The notes: generated by a model from the sequence alone, not told the origin. Positions 1 through 9,407 are shown, numbered from the stretch's first letter. The stretch: 64,000 bases of DNA from Micropruina sp. (GCA_016716635.1 JADJVZ010000011.1:62001-126000), one strand, 5' to 3'. Numbers and translations are program-made.

Positions 1-946
1 CCAACAGCCGCGGCACGGCGTACGCCGGGGCCATCAGCAGGCCTTCCTCACCGTCGACGTAATCGACAGCGGCGACTTCGGCGTCGACGAACCGGGCCAG
101 CTTCGGCAGGTGGTGGATGTCGGCCCACTCTTCCGAGACCACCAGCACCGCCGCCGCGCCATCGGTGAGCGCGGTGGAGTTGCCGGCGGTCATCGTGCCC
201 TCAGGGCCCCCGAAGACCGGCTTGAGGGCCGCGAGCTTCTCCATGGAGGTGTCGGGGCGCAGGATCTTGTCGATCGTGACGCCGAGGTAGGGGGTGACGA
301 GCTCGTCGAAGAAGCCCTCCGACCAGGCCCGCGCCAGCGCCTGGTGGCTGGCGACCGTCAGCTCGTCCTGCGCCTCGCGAGTGATACCCCAGGCCTTCGT
401 GGTGAGGGCTTGGTGTTCGCCCATCGACAGGCCCGTGCGTGGCTCGGTGACCGCCGGAGCCTGCGGGGCAAGGTGCGCCGGACGGATGCTCGCCAGCGCC
501 GCCAGCTTGGCGGGAAGCGTCCGAGCGGCGTTCAGGGCCAATAGCGTCTGACGCAACTGCTCGGTGACGACGATGGGGGCGTCCGACGTCGAGTCGACCC
601 CGCACGCGATGCCGGACTGGATCTGCCCGGTGGCGATCTTGTTGGACAGGTAGATCACCGCCTCCAGGCTGGTGGCGCACGCCTGCGCAAGGTCGCACGC
701 CGGCGTCGACGGGTCGAGGGCTGACCCCAGCACGGCTTCGCGGGTGAGGTTGAAATCGCGCGTGTGCTTGAGGACGGCACCCCCGGCCACCTCACCCAGG
801 CGTTGCCCGGCGAGACCGTAGCGCGCCACCAGGCCGTCGAGCGCGGCGGTGAGTAGATCCTGCGCGGACGCCTTGGCGTAGGCGGTGCCCATCTTGACGA
901 AGGGGACGCGATTGCCGCCCACGATGACGGCCCTTGGTGCGCTCAT
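1..946 (-). CDS. Thiolase (acetyl-CoA C-acyltransferase), C-terminus cut by window edge
   Basis: Thiolase-family enzyme that cleaves 3-ketoacyl-CoA with CoA in the last step of beta-oxidation, or runs in reverse. The visible 315 residues begin MSAPRAVIVGGNRVPF, a standard thiolase N-terminus, and contain the nucleophilic cysteine at about residue 90 in ACDLAQACATSLEA. GGPEGTMTAGNSTALTDGAA near residue 275 is the usual glycine-rich thiolase stretch. The C-terminal His and Cys motifs lie beyond the window. The ATG at 946 is preceded by GAGGAG. It diverges from a TetR gene and lies near an acyl-CoA oxidase-like gene, which supports fatty-acid degradation. FadA versus FadI type cannot be settled here. 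Confidence 0.9.
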   Translation of the reverse strand, partial: MSAPRAVIVGGNRVPFVKMGTAYAKASAQDLLTAALDGLVARYGLAGQRLGEVAGGAVLKHTRDFNLTREAVLGSALDPSTPACDLAQACATSLEAVIYLSNKIATGQIQSGIACGVDSTSDAPIVVTEQLRQTLLALNAARTLPAKLAALASIRPAHLAPQAPAVTEPRTGLSMGEHQALTTKAWGITREAQDELTVASHQALARAWSEGFFDELVTPYLGVTIDKILRPDTSMEKLAALKPVFGGPEGTMTAGNSTALTDGAAAVLVVSEEWADIHHLPKLARFVDAEVAAVDYVDGEEGLLMAPAYAVPRLL

Positions 947-1010
947 GACGACTCCTCACAAGGCGAAATATTTCCCGATACTCACGGTAGCAGGTACGAC
1001 GAGTACGCGG

Positions 1011-1016
1011 TACCCT
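1011..1016 (+). promoter_or_regulatory. -10 hexamer TACCCT of a leaderless promoter for the TetR gene
   Basis: TACCCT ends exactly six bases before the ATG at 1023. No Shine-Dalgarno sequence precedes that ATG, so the transcript probably starts at the initiation codon. The same spacing recurs at many genes in this window. Confidence 0.5.
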
Positions 1017-1022
1017 TCGGCT

Positions 1023-1664
1023 ATGACCTCCTCGGACGGACGCAGCACGCGCTGGGACGAACACCGCGCCCGGCAGCGCACCGCGCTGACCCAATCGACC
1101 CTCCGCGCCATCCGCCGCCACGGTGCGGGGGTCGGCATGGACGAAATCGCGGCCGAGGCCAACACCAGCAAGACCGTCATTTACCGCCACTTCGGTGACC
1201 GGTCGGGGCTCTACGCCGCCGTCATGGAATGGGTGCAGAACTACATCCTCAAGGGGCTGGAGCCGGCGTTCACGCAGGCGACCAGCTCGGACCTCGTCGC
1301 GTTGGTCCGCGATCTGACCGACGCCTACCTCGCCCTCGTCGAGCGCGACCCCGAGATCTACCGGTTCGTGGTGAATCCCGGGGACGTGACCGGCGCCACG
1401 GCCACGCTCGTCGATGCGTTCGTGGGGACCATCGGTGATCGGCTCGGCGTCGCCTTCGCCGCCCACCTGCCCGAGAACGCCCAGGCTCGGGCGGGCGTCT
1501 GGGGGCACGGTGTCGCGGGGTGCATTCGGGCCGTCGCCGATCAATGGACCAGCGAACCCGCGCCCCGTCCTCGGGGGGCCGTCGTGGCCGACGTCACCGC
1601 CCTGGTAGCTCCCGCGCTCGCCGCTCTCACCGTCCCATCACCACCGCTCGTCACCGTCACGTAG
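1023..1664 (+). CDS. TetR-family transcriptional regulator, probable fatty-acid metabolism repressor
   Basis: A 213-residue TetR regulator. The N-terminal helix-turn-helix is clear: GVGMDEIAAEANTSKTVIYR followed by HFGDRSGLYAAV at about residues 38-70. The C-terminal ligand-binding half has no diagnostic motif. The ATG at 1023 was preferred over upstream in-frame starts because it begins just before the conserved domain and has a leaderless-type -10 box six bases upstream. It is divergent from the thiolase and 9 bases upstream of the acyl-CoA oxidase-like gene, so it is inferred to control these genes with an acyl-CoA ligand. The 76-bp divergent region is AT-richer than its surroundings and would hold the operator. 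Confidence 0.85.
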   Translation: MTSSDGRSTRWDEHRARQRTALTQSTLRAIRRHGAGVGMDEIAAEANTSKTVIYRHFGDRSGLYAAVMEWVQNYILKGLEPAFTQATSSDLVALVRDLTDAYLALVERDPEIYRFVVNPGDVTGATATLVDAFVGTIGDRLGVAFAAHLPENAQARAGVWGHGVAGCIRAVADQWTSEPAPRPRGAVVADVTALVAPALAALTVPSPPLVTVT

Positions 1665-1673
1665 GAGACTTTC

Positions 1674-3587
1674 ATGGAGAAGATCAGTCCACTCGGAGCC
1701 GAACTGCGCGTCGCCCTCGATGGGTCGTTCGCGGACCGCCGCGCCGCCGTGCGCGAGGTCTTCCCTTCGGAGCGCATGCACCGAGACCCCACGATCTCCA
1801 TGGACGAGGCGCGCCAGTACACGCTCGAGCGCCTCGGGGTTCTGGCGCGAGCGGGCGTCGCCGCCAAGGGTTTCCCGCGCGGCGCCGATGATCCGGCTGA
1901 CCCGATCGACGTCCTGGTCGCGTTCGAGGCGTTGGCTTACGGGGACCTCAGCGTGAGCATCAAGTCGGGGGTCCAGTTGGGGCTCTTCGGTGGGGCCGTG
2001 GTCAACCTCGGCACCGCCCGCCACCACGACGCCTACCTCAACGACATCGCCGATTTGAGGCTGCTCGGTGTCTACGCGATGACCGAGATCGGGCATGGCT
2101 CCGACGTCTCCAGCCTGGAAACCACCATCACCTGGGACGGCGCGACGGGGGAGTTCATCGTCCATTCCCCGACCCCGAGCGCCACCAAGACCTACCTCGG
2201 CAACGCCGCGTTGCACGGCACGATGGCCGTCGTCTACGGCCAGTTGCAGGTGGGCGAGGAGCAGCACGGCGTCCACTGCATCCTGGTACCGATCCGCGAC
2301 GCGAAGGGACGGGACCTGCCCGGCGTGACGACCGGAGACAACGGCCACAAGGGTGGTCTCGTCGGTATCGACAACGGCACGCTCACCTTCGATCACGTCC
2401 GGGTGCCGCGCACGAACCTGCTTGATCGCTACGGCAGCGTGGACGAGGACGGCACGTATGCCTCGCCCATTGAGAACCGGAACAAGCGGTTCTTCACCAT
2501 GCTGGGGACGCTCGTCCGCGGGCGGGTGTGCATCAGCGCCGGCGCTGGTCTGGCGGCACGTAGGGGGCTTTCCATCGCCACCCGCTACGCGTTGAAGCGG
2601 CGCCAGTTCGAGGCGCCCGGCCGTCCCGAAGGCGTCCTGCTGCTCGACTACCTGACGCACCAGCGGCGCCTCTTGCCGGGCATCGCGACCGCGTACGCCC
2701 TCGGCTTTGCGCAAAACGCGCTCAACGAAACGCTCGTGGCCATCAACACCGGCGCCGTCTCCGGCGAGCGGGAACAGCGCGAACTGGAGTCGTTTGCCGC
2801 CGGGCTGAAAGCGGTGACGACCCGCTTCGCCAACGATGTGCTGCAGACCTGCCGCGAGGCGTGCGGCGGCGCGGGCTACATGTCCGCCAACGGCCTCACC
2901 CTGCTGCGGCAAGACACCGACGTGTTCGCCACCTTCGAGGGCGACAACACGGTGCTCCTGCAGCTCGTCGCCAAGGGTCTGCTCGGCAACTACCGCGAGG
3001 CCTGGGGGCAGCTCGACAATGTTGGGACGGCCGTGGCGACCGCCCGGCTCGTCGGACGCGCCGTCTACGAACGGACGCCCGCCCGGTCCGTCATCGATCG
3101 GCTCGTCGCCACCGCGCGCCGGACGCCCGATCAGGTCAGCGTGCTGAATCGGGGCTGGCAGTTGTGGATGTTCAGCGAGCGCGCCGAGCACATCCTCGAC
3201 TCCCTGGTGCAGCGGATGCGGGCCGCCAAGAACAACGCGGCGTCCAACGGCACGGTCAACCCGTTCGGTGACCACATGATCGCGGCCGCCCGGGCCCACA
3301 TGGACCGGGTGATCCTGGAATCCTTCGTCGCGGGCATCGAGGCTACGCAGGATCCCGTGGCCAAGTCCGTGCTCAATCAGGTGTGCGACCTGTACGCCCT
3401 CAGCGTCCTCGACGCCGATCGCGGCTGGTTCTTGGAGCACAACATGATGAGCCCCGTCCGGGCGAAGGCCCTGGTGGTGGCGGTGAACCAGCGGTGCAGC
3501 GACCTGCGTCCGCGGGCGACGGCGCTCGTCGAGGGGCTCGGGATCCCGGAATCGTGGCTCAACTCGGAGATGCTGCGCGACGCCTGA
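1674..3587 (+). CDS. Acyl-CoA oxidase/dehydrogenase family flavoprotein
   Basis: A 637-residue FAD enzyme for the first, alpha-beta desaturating step of beta-oxidation. The length and motifs fit the acyl-CoA oxidase (ACOX) branch rather than 380-residue acyl-CoA dehydrogenases: YAMTEIGHGSDVSSLETT around residue 140 is the ACOX signature, and CGGAGYMSANGL with FATFEGDNTVLLQLVAKGLL around residues 400-430 holds the catalytic-base region (EGDN). RRQFEAPG is the usual flavin-contact segment. It is likely cotranscribed with the TetR gene (9-bp gap). Bacterial members of this branch are often annotated simply as acyl-CoA dehydrogenases; whether electrons go to oxygen or ETF cannot be read from sequence. 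Confidence 0.85.
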   Translation: MEKISPLGAELRVALDGSFADRRAAVREVFPSERMHRDPTISMDEARQYTLERLGVLARAGVAAKGFPRGADDPADPIDVLVAFEALAYGDLSVSIKSGVQLGLFGGAVVNLGTARHHDAYLNDIADLRLLGVYAMTEIGHGSDVSSLETTITWDGATGEFIVHSPTPSATKTYLGNAALHGTMAVVYGQLQVGEEQHGVHCILVPIRDAKGRDLPGVTTGDNGHKGGLVGIDNGTLTFDHVRVPRTNLLDRYGSVDEDGTYASPIENRNKRFFTMLGTLVRGRVCISAGAGLAARRGLSIATRYALKRRQFEAPGRPEGVLLLDYLTHQRRLLPGIATAYALGFAQNALNETLVAINTGAVSGEREQRELESFAAGLKAVTTRFANDVLQTCREACGGAGYMSANGLTLLRQDTDVFATFEGDNTVLLQLVAKGLLGNYREAWGQLDNVGTAVATARLVGRAVYERTPARSVIDRLVATARRTPDQVSVLNRGWQLWMFSERAEHILDSLVQRMRAAKNNAASNGTVNPFGDHMIAAARAHMDRVILESFVAGIEATQDPVAKSVLNQVCDLYALSVLDADRGWFLEHNMMSPVRAKALVVAVNQRCSDLRPRATALVEGLGIPESWLNSEMLRDA

Positions 3588-3664
3588 GGGGTACCGACCC
3601 GCCATCGGTGAGGCGTGGGGGTTCGATAGTCTCAGGGCGATCAGTTTCCACGAACGGAGTCGCC

Positions 3665-4986
3665 ATGACCTCGGACGCTCGCGCCCTCCTCGATGCCCAG
3701 CTCGCGGCGGTGGCCGTCCGCGTGCCCGACGTCCTGGTGCCCCGACCCGACGTCGAACTGGAGAAGTGGGCCGTGGTGGCCTGCGACCAGTTCACGAGCC
3801 AGCCCGAGTACTGGCAGCGCGTGGAGGATTACGTGGGCCAGGCGCCCTCGACCCTGCGTTTGATCTACCCCGAGGCGTACCTGGAAGAGGCCGATCCGGC
3901 GGCGCGGATCGCGGCCATCAACGCCGCCATGGGCGCCTATCTTGAGGCCGACCTGCTGCGCACCCTGCCCCACACCATGCTGCTGCTGCGCCGCACGACG
4001 GGGCACGGGGTGGTCCGCTGGGGGCTGGTGACGGCGCTCGATCTGGAGGCGTACGACTGGGCCTCGGATTCGCGGACGTTGATCCGCGCGACGGAGGGCA
4101 CGATCCTCGACCGCATCCCGCCGCGCAAGGCGATCCGCAAGGACGCACCGCTGGAGCTTCCCCACATCTTGGTGCTGCTGTCGGACGATCGGCGCGCAGT
4201 CATCGAGCCGCTAGCGGCCCGGACGTCCTCGCTGACGGCCGTCTACGACACCACCTTGATGGAAGACGGCGGACGCATTCAGGCGTGGGCCGTCGATGGG
4301 GTGGAGGATCTCGCGGGGGTCGCGGCGGGCTGACGGCGCTGCACGCGGGCTTGGACGCGGACAATCCGCTGCTGTTCGCCATGGGCGACGGCAATCACAG
4401 CTTCGCCACGGCCAAGAGCATCTGGGCCGATCTGCGCGAGGGCCTCACCGAGGCCGAGCGGGCGGATCATCCGGCCCGGTTCTGCCTGGTGGAGCTGGAG
4501 AACATATTCGACGACGGGCTGGAGTTCGAGCCGATTCACCGGGTGCTGTTCGGGCTCACCCATGCCGCCTTTGAGGCCGAACTCGCCAAGCACTGCGGCT
4601 GGTTCGCCTTCGCCGCGGCGACCCCCGAGGAGGCCGAGGCCCTCATCGAGGACCAGACCGTCCAGCGGTTCGCCTACGCCGACGCCGACGTGTGTGGCGT
4701 CTACCAGCTCACCAAGCCGCAGGCGTCCATCCCCGCGGGCACCCTGCAGCGGGTCATCGACGCGCTGATCGCGTCCGGAACCTGCGAGGTCGACTACATC
4801 CACGGCGCGGACGTCACCCTGGAACTCGGCCGACGTCCGGGCAATATCGCCCTGCTGCTACCGCCGGTAGCGAAGGACACCTTCTTCGCCTCGATTGTGG
4901 CTGATGGCGCTTTGCCGAGAAAGACCTTCTCGATGGGCCACGCCGCCGACAAGCGCTATTACCTCGAGGCCCGCCGCATTCGCTGA
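3665..4986 (+). pseudogene. DUF1015 family protein, interrupted by a -1 frameshift
   Basis: Two adjoining frames encode the two halves of one DUF1015 protein. The first (MTSDARALLDAQLAA onwards) stops at TGA 4331-4333. The second continues with LTALHAGLDADNPLLF and the family hallmark AMGDGNHSFATAKS and runs to 4986. Restoring one C near 4330 (GCGGGC-TGACG to GCGGGCCTGACG) gives a continuous 440-residue chain, a normal length for the family. Function is unknown; DUF1015 proteins have been linked by context to serine or peptidoglycan metabolism, but nothing here confirms that. The start at 3665 has ACGGAG upstream. The defect could be a real mutation or a sequencing error in a GC run, and both halves look under normal coding constraint. 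Confidence 0.85.
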
Positions 4987-5030
4987 GGTGGACCAAGCAC
5001 CATCTCTCGTCCCACCAGCCGCTTCTTTCC

Positions 5031-5098
5031 ACCTTGCTGGCGTTGGGCGTCTTGGCTGGCGATATATCGGCAGCAAAGACGCCGAGCGCCAGCAAAGT
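5031..5098. repeat. Long palindromic element, copy A of a three-copy family
   Basis: Two 31-base arms (5034-5064 and 5065-5095) meet at the centre GATATATC and pair at 27 of 31 positions. Ends read TTGCTGGCG and CGCCAGCAA. The element lies between the DUF1015 gene and the next gene on the same strand. Related copies are at 12013-12074 and 33242-33309. It has no T-tract, so it is not an obvious intrinsic terminator. Confidence 0.85.
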
Positions 5099-5175
5099 CG
5101 GGAATTGGCGATGATGGCGTTCGATCGCCGGAGGGCGTGGACACGCGTGAGAGTTGCAGGCAGATATGGGGCACC

Positions 5176-5646
5176 ATGGACAGCATGACTCAGCTGGAAT
5201 CGTCCGCATTTGACCGCACGCGGACCGTCCTGGCCCTGGTCATGGTTGCCTCCTTCGTGATTGCGCTGCTAGCGCCACGTTCCGGCTTCGCCGGGGTAAG
5301 CACCCTGCCGATTGCGCTGTTGCTTGGAGTTGGCTTGCATGCCCACATCAGGGGCGATGAGGGCGGGATTCATGGTGCCTTGTGGCCGGGCAGCTACACG
5401 CCCTACGCGGAGATCAGCGGGTGGACGATTCGTCGCACCAAGCTTTGGCGCTGGATTCCCAGGGTGTCAGCGGACCCGACCCTGCACCTGGTGTTGTGGC
5501 TCCGCGAACCTTCCAAACCGGCCACGATGCGGATCTTCCTCGGGTTAGCCACACCGCAGGATGCTGTGGAGGTGCCCATCGACCCCATGCAGGCTGAGGC
5601 CATCGCCGCCGTCTTGCGGCAGCATCACGTGCCCGAGCGGGCCTGA
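5176..5646 (+). CDS. Hypothetical membrane protein, two N-terminal membrane segments
   Basis: A 156-residue protein that I do not recognise. Residues about 16-60 form two hydrophobic segments (LALVMVASFVIALLAP and LPIALLLGVGLHAH). A soluble C-terminal domain of about 95 residues follows and is rich in Trp, Arg and beta-branched residues (SGWTIRRTKLWRWIPRVS), which looks like a small beta-rich, PH-like membrane-anchored domain. That fold suggestion is inference only. The ATG at 5176 was chosen; a GTG 39 bases upstream is possible. It lies just after palindromic element A and converges on the zinc-ribbon gene at 5674. Confidence 0.6.
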   Translation: MDSMTQLESSAFDRTRTVLALVMVASFVIALLAPRSGFAGVSTLPIALLLGVGLHAHIRGDEGGIHGALWPGSYTPYAEISGWTIRRTKLWRWIPRVSADPTLHLVLWLREPSKPATMRIFLGLATPQDAVEVPIDPMQAEAIAAVLRQHHVPERA

Positions 5647-5673
5647 CGCGCACCGGATGACGACCCAGAGCCG

Positions 5674-6030
5674 CTAAGGGGAGTCCTCTTTTCCGTCGTA
5701 GACCTGCCAGGTGGGCGGAGGGTCGCCGGCCGGGGGGTCGGGCTTGATCGTCCGTTCGGGTGGGGCCGGCGGTTGCGGAGTTCTCCACCGAGTTTCATCG
5801 GCCACACTCACCACCGTTGTGTCGGGTCCGGGGACGAGGACAGTCAAGCAAGTAGGGCATTCGTAGGCCGTCTGGGAGTCGAAGTGGAAGTAGCCCTCCC
5901 GGGTTGAGTGGCCGAACCAGTCTCCCTCTGCCTGAAACGTCATCGACGACCCTTCGGCTCCTGAGATAGTTCCGGGGATCATGGTCGTGCGGCACCCTGG
6001 ACACCGATCAGAGATTTCCATGGCGCCCAT
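5674..6030 (-). CDS. Small zinc-ribbon protein (PF20097-like), unknown function
   Basis: A 118-residue cytoplasmic protein with two CxxC pairs: CPGCRTTMIPGTISGAEG near the N-terminus and ECPTCLTVLVPG in the middle. The spacing suggests one zinc ribbon. The CP.C...M..G.I pattern followed by a methionine-aromatic strand resembles the family annotated as PF20097 (DUF6487). The C-terminal 40 residues are proline-rich and probably disordered. The start may be the ATG at 6030 or the one nine bases inside; neither has a strong ribosome site. It is convergent with the membrane protein at 5176. Confidence 0.6.
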   Translation of the reverse strand: MGAMEISDRCPGCRTTMIPGTISGAEGSSMTFQAEGDWFGHSTREGYFHFDSQTAYECPTCLTVLVPGPDTTVVSVADETRWRTPQPPAPPERTIKPDPPAGDPPPTWQVYDGKEDSP

Positions 6031-6070
6031 CTTTGCTCATCGCCGGGACAGAACTTGGGCTTGGACATGG

Positions 6071-6100
6071 CTGTGCCCCGTCCCGAAAGACGGGGCACAG
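6071..6100 (-). terminator. Terminator hairpin downstream of the uracil permease
   Basis: CTGTGCCCCGTC (6071-6082) pairs perfectly with GACGGGGCACAG (6089-6100) around a 6-base loop, 20 bases after the permease stop. No T-tract follows, as is common for actinobacterial hairpin terminators. Confidence 0.7.
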
Positions 6101-6119
6101 GCATGTCGCTTGCGGACCC

Positions 6120-7559
6120 TCAGGCCTTGTTCTCTTCGGCATCCTCGTCGACGTAGGCGCCGGGGGCATCCACGATCAGGGCCGTACCTGTGGGACGAAG
6201 CTCTTTCGGGGCCAGCGCGTGGGCGAGGTGGTAGACCACGACGGTGACGATCGTCCCGAGGGCGATGCCCGACAACGTGAAGTCCTTGCTGAACTGCAGG
6301 CTCACGTTGCCGATGCCCATGATGATGCCGGCAGCGGCGGGAACCAAGTTGACCGGGTTGCCGAAGTCGACCTTGTTCTCCTTCCAGATCTTGGCGCCGA
6401 GAAGGCCGATCATGCCGTACAGCACGACGGTGATGCCGCCGAGCACCCCACCCGGGGTCGCGGAGATCACCGCACCGAACTTGGGCGAGAAGCCGAACAA
6501 GATCGCCACGATGGCAGCCACCACGTAGGCGGCCGTCGAGTAGACGCGGGTGGCGGCCATGACGCCGATGTTCTCGGCGTAGGTCGTGGTCGGACCAGCG
6601 CCTACCGCGGTGGCCAGCACCGAACCGAGGCCGTCCGCGGCGATGGCGCGTCCCATGTCCTTGTCGAGGTTCGTGCCGGTCATCTCGGCGACCGCCTTGA
6701 CGTGCCCGGTGTTCTCCGCGATCAGAGCGATGACCACCGGCAGGGCGATGAGCGCGAAGGCCAGGTTGAACTGCGGCAGGTGGAAACCGACCACGTTGGT
6801 GGGGGCGTTGAGCGTCCAATGGGCCAGATCCGTCACGGGCGGCAGCCCAACCCAGTCCGCGTTAGCGACGTTCGTCCAATCCACGCGCAGGTGGGTGTCG
6901 ACCTTGCCGGTGCCCGCGTTGTACGACGTGATCGGCCCGAACATCTTGTCGGCCACGAAGCTCAGCACGTACCCGACGAGCAGGCTCAAGAAGATGGCGA
7001 TGCGGCTCACGAAGCCCCGGACGCCGACGCTCAGCACGACCACCACGATCATCGTGAGGAAGGCGATCCATTGATCCTGCGGCCAGTAGACGTTGGCCAC
7101 CACGGGCGCCAGGTTGAAGCCGATCAGCATCACGACCGCGCCGGTGACGACCGGGGGCAGCACCTTGTGGACGACGCCCGACCCCATGAAGTGGATGATC
7201 AGGCCCACCATGAACAGCAGCACGCCGACCCAGAGCATGGCGCCGGTGACGCTCGCTGGATTGCCGCCCGCGCCGTAAATGGCCGCCGCGACGCCCACGA
7301 AGGAGGCCGACGATCCGAGGTAGGAGGGCACGCGTCCCTGCACCACGACCAGGAAGACCAGCGTCGCGATGCCCGACATCATGACCGCCAACTGCGGGTT
7401 CAGCCCCATCAGCAGCGGGAAGACGAAGGTGGCGCCGAACATGGCCACCACATGCTGGGCACCGAGGCCCACCGTCTTGCCCCAACCCAGACGCTCGTCC
7501 GGGGCTACGACAGCTCCGGGTTCCAAGTTGCCGTTACCGTGCAGCTTCCACAAAGCCAT
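6120..7559 (-). CDS. uraA: Uracil/xanthine permease, NCS2 family (UraA-like)
   Basis: A 479-residue inner-membrane nucleobase:proton symporter. NCS2 hallmarks are present: AQHVVAMFGATFVFPLLMG at the first membrane segment, and the substrate-binding glutamates in ALIAENTGHVKAV (TM8 region) and GAGPTTTYAENIGVMAATRV (TM10 region). About 14 hydrophobic spans can be seen. The acidic C-terminal tail ends DEDAEENKA. A ribosome site GGAAGAGG precedes the ATG at 7559. It is monocistronic, with a hairpin terminator downstream. The motifs favour uracil over xanthine, but substrate is not proven. Confidence 0.92.
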   Translation of the reverse strand: MALWKLHGNGNLEPGAVVAPDERLGWGKTVGLGAQHVVAMFGATFVFPLLMGLNPQLAVMMSGIATLVFLVVVQGRVPSYLGSSASFVGVAAAIYGAGGNPASVTGAMLWVGVLLFMVGLIIHFMGSGVVHKVLPPVVTGAVVMLIGFNLAPVVANVYWPQDQWIAFLTMIVVVVLSVGVRGFVSRIAIFLSLLVGYVLSFVADKMFGPITSYNAGTGKVDTHLRVDWTNVANADWVGLPPVTDLAHWTLNAPTNVVGFHLPQFNLAFALIALPVVIALIAENTGHVKAVAEMTGTNLDKDMGRAIAADGLGSVLATAVGAGPTTTYAENIGVMAATRVYSTAAYVVAAIVAILFGFSPKFGAVISATPGGVLGGITVVLYGMIGLLGAKIWKENKVDFGNPVNLVPAAAGIIMGIGNVSLQFSKDFTLSGIALGTIVTVVVYHLAHALAPKELRPTGTALIVDAPGAYVDEDAEENKA

Positions 7560-7632
7560 GCGAGCCTCTTCCGTCGGGGTGCCGACAGAACCCTAGTCCT
7601 TCACCGGGTGGGTGGGACGCACGCGTCCGAAG

Positions 7633-9300
7633 TCAGATCCAGGACCGCAACCACATGCGTTGCAGCCACGACTGATAGGGGATCAGCTCGCCGGAAAGGA
7701 TCGGATAGATGTAGGCGAAGTCGCCCCACACCAAGGCCGTGGCCACGCCTACCACGACGCCGCCGCGCCATCGTCCGGGGCTCCCGGGGGCGCCGAGCAG
7801 CAGTCCGAAGCACATCGCCAGGATCGTCACCGTGAACGGGACGATCGTGATCGCGTAGAAGAAGAACAGCGGGCGGGTGTCGTAGTTGAACCACGGCAGG
7901 TAGGTCGACAGGGCCGCCACGATCGGCAGGCCGAAGCGCCAATCGCGACCGCCGATCCACCACACGAGCCCCACGATGAGCGCGGCTGCGGCCATCCACC
8001 ACAGGATCGGGGTGCCCATCCCGGTCACCGCGCGGACGCACGAATCGGTCGCCGTGCAGCCGTCCACCCCCGGCTTGATGTCGCCTTGGTAATCGATGGC
8101 GATCGGACGCAGCATCAGCAGCCAGCCCGCGGGCGTGGCCGCATAGGGATGGGTGGCGTGGTTGATGTAGTCGCCGGTGTGGAAGCTGTAGATCTCCTGA
8201 TGCAGGAACATGAAGGACGCAATGTCGGGGCCGAGCCATTTCGTCCACGGCGACTCGGGATGATCCAGCCCCCAGCGCCGATCCCAGCCACCAGCGGTCG
8301 CCCACCAACTCGCCCAGGTCGCCACGTAGACCAGCGCCGCGACGACCACCAGGCGGAGGAACGCCGGGATGCCCTCGATGAGCAGGCCCAACGCGGCGCG
8401 GAAATCGGCACCCGCGAGGCGGCGGGCACCGATGTCCCAAATGACGCTGAGCACGCCCATGGCCGCCAGCACGAACATCGAGTTCCACTTCACACCGATG
8501 GCAAGCCCAAAAAGCACGCCCGCCACGAGCCGCCAGGGCCGCAACCAGACGATCGGGCCGTAGCGTCCGTTGAGCTGCGTGAGCCCGAGGGCGGTCATCT
8601 TGTCGGCCAGCTTCCATCTGAAGTAGTCGCGGTCGGCCACGACGGCGCCGACGGCGGCGACAAGGAAGAACGCCTGGAAGATGTCGAGCAGCGCGATCCG
8701 CGACATCGTGAACTCCAGCCCGTCGGCGCACAACAGCACCCCGGCGATCCCACCGATGAGAGTCGAGCGCGACACCCGGCGCGCCAGGCGGACGGTCGCC
8801 ACGATCAGCAGCGACCCGAAGACGCAGGCGGCGATCCGCCAACCGAAGGCGTTCATGCCGAAGACGGCCTCGCCCGAGGAGATGAGCCACTTGCCGAGTT
8901 GCGGATGGACGACGAACTCGGCGGTGCTGTCGTAGACGTTGACGGTTCCGGACGCGATCGAGGCGTTCGCCGTGCTCGGCCAGTTGACCTCGTAGCCGAA
9001 CTTGAGCAGGGCCCAGGCGTCCTTGGCGTAGTAGGTCTCGTCGAACATGATCGTGGCCGGGCGTCCGAGATCGACCACGCGAATCACGAAGGCGAGCACG
9101 CCGAGGGCGATGGCGACGATCCAACCGGTGAGGCGATCCGACAACTGGGCCTGACCATCGCGCAAGCGCTCAAGCGTCGTGAGGCGAACGACTGGCTCTG
9201 GGGCCGGCGGACGCCACGGCACCCTGGTCGGTGCGGTTGCCGCCTCAGGCGTCACGTCGCCCGGCTCAGCCACCACCGGTTCGGTCAACGCGTCCTGCAC
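7633..9300 (-). CDS. pmt: Polyprenol-phosphate-mannose-dependent protein mannosyltransferase (Pmt)
   Basis: A 555-residue GT39 integral membrane enzyme that transfers mannose from polyprenyl-phosphate-mannose to Ser/Thr of secreted proteins. The first extracytoplasmic loop carries the catalytic acidic pair in MFDETYYAKDAW, followed by VHPQLGKWLISSG, both characteristic of actinobacterial Pmt. About eleven membrane spans and the HQEIYSFHTGD loop are visible. GTG 9300 is chosen because a TAGGAT -10 box ends six bases upstream; a GTG two codons earlier would overlap the promoter. It is divergent from rsmI, an arrangement common in actinobacteria. Confidence 0.92.
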   Translation of the reverse strand: MQDALTEPVVAEPGDVTPEAATAPTRVPWRPPAPEPVVRLTTLERLRDGQAQLSDRLTGWIVAIALGVLAFVIRVVDLGRPATIMFDETYYAKDAWALLKFGYEVNWPSTANASIASGTVNVYDSTAEFVVHPQLGKWLISSGEAVFGMNAFGWRIAACVFGSLLIVATVRLARRVSRSTLIGGIAGVLLCADGLEFTMSRIALLDIFQAFFLVAAVGAVVADRDYFRWKLADKMTALGLTQLNGRYGPIVWLRPWRLVAGVLFGLAIGVKWNSMFVLAAMGVLSVIWDIGARRLAGADFRAALGLLIEGIPAFLRLVVVAALVYVATWASWWATAGGWDRRWGLDHPESPWTKWLGPDIASFMFLHQEIYSFHTGDYINHATHPYAATPAGWLLMLRPIAIDYQGDIKPGVDGCTATDSCVRAVTGMGTPILWWMAAAALIVGLVWWIGGRDWRFGLPIVAALSTYLPWFNYDTRPLFFFYAITIVPFTVTILAMCFGLLLGAPGSPGRWRGGVVVGVATALVWGDFAYIYPILSGELIPYQSWLQRMWLRSWI

Positions 9301-9306
9301 GGCCAC

Positions 9307-9312
9307 ATCCTA
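9307..9312 (-). promoter_or_regulatory. -10 hexamer TAGGAT of a leaderless promoter for pmt
   Basis: Read on the minus strand, TAGGAT is followed by six bases (GTGGCC) and then the GTG start at 9300. There is no ribosome-binding site, which fits a leaderless transcript. Confidence 0.5.
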
Positions 9313-9407
9313 GGGGCCGCCCCTATGCAAGGCGGGGAGGCGGCAGATCAACTCCGCGCGGGCCGGGCACAGGCCACAGCCAGGCCCGATGTGACATCGT
9401 GGACGCC

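Noticed and set aside
1638..3605. 655-residue minus-strand frame opposite the acyl-CoA oxidase gene
   Set aside because: The translation is Gly/Arg/His-rich with no family signature, while the plus strand encodes a complete enzyme.
6033..7835. 600-residue plus-strand frame opposite the uracil permease
   Set aside because: It is a His/Asp/Arg-rich shadow of the permease and mannosyltransferase genes, typical of antisense frames in GC-rich DNA.
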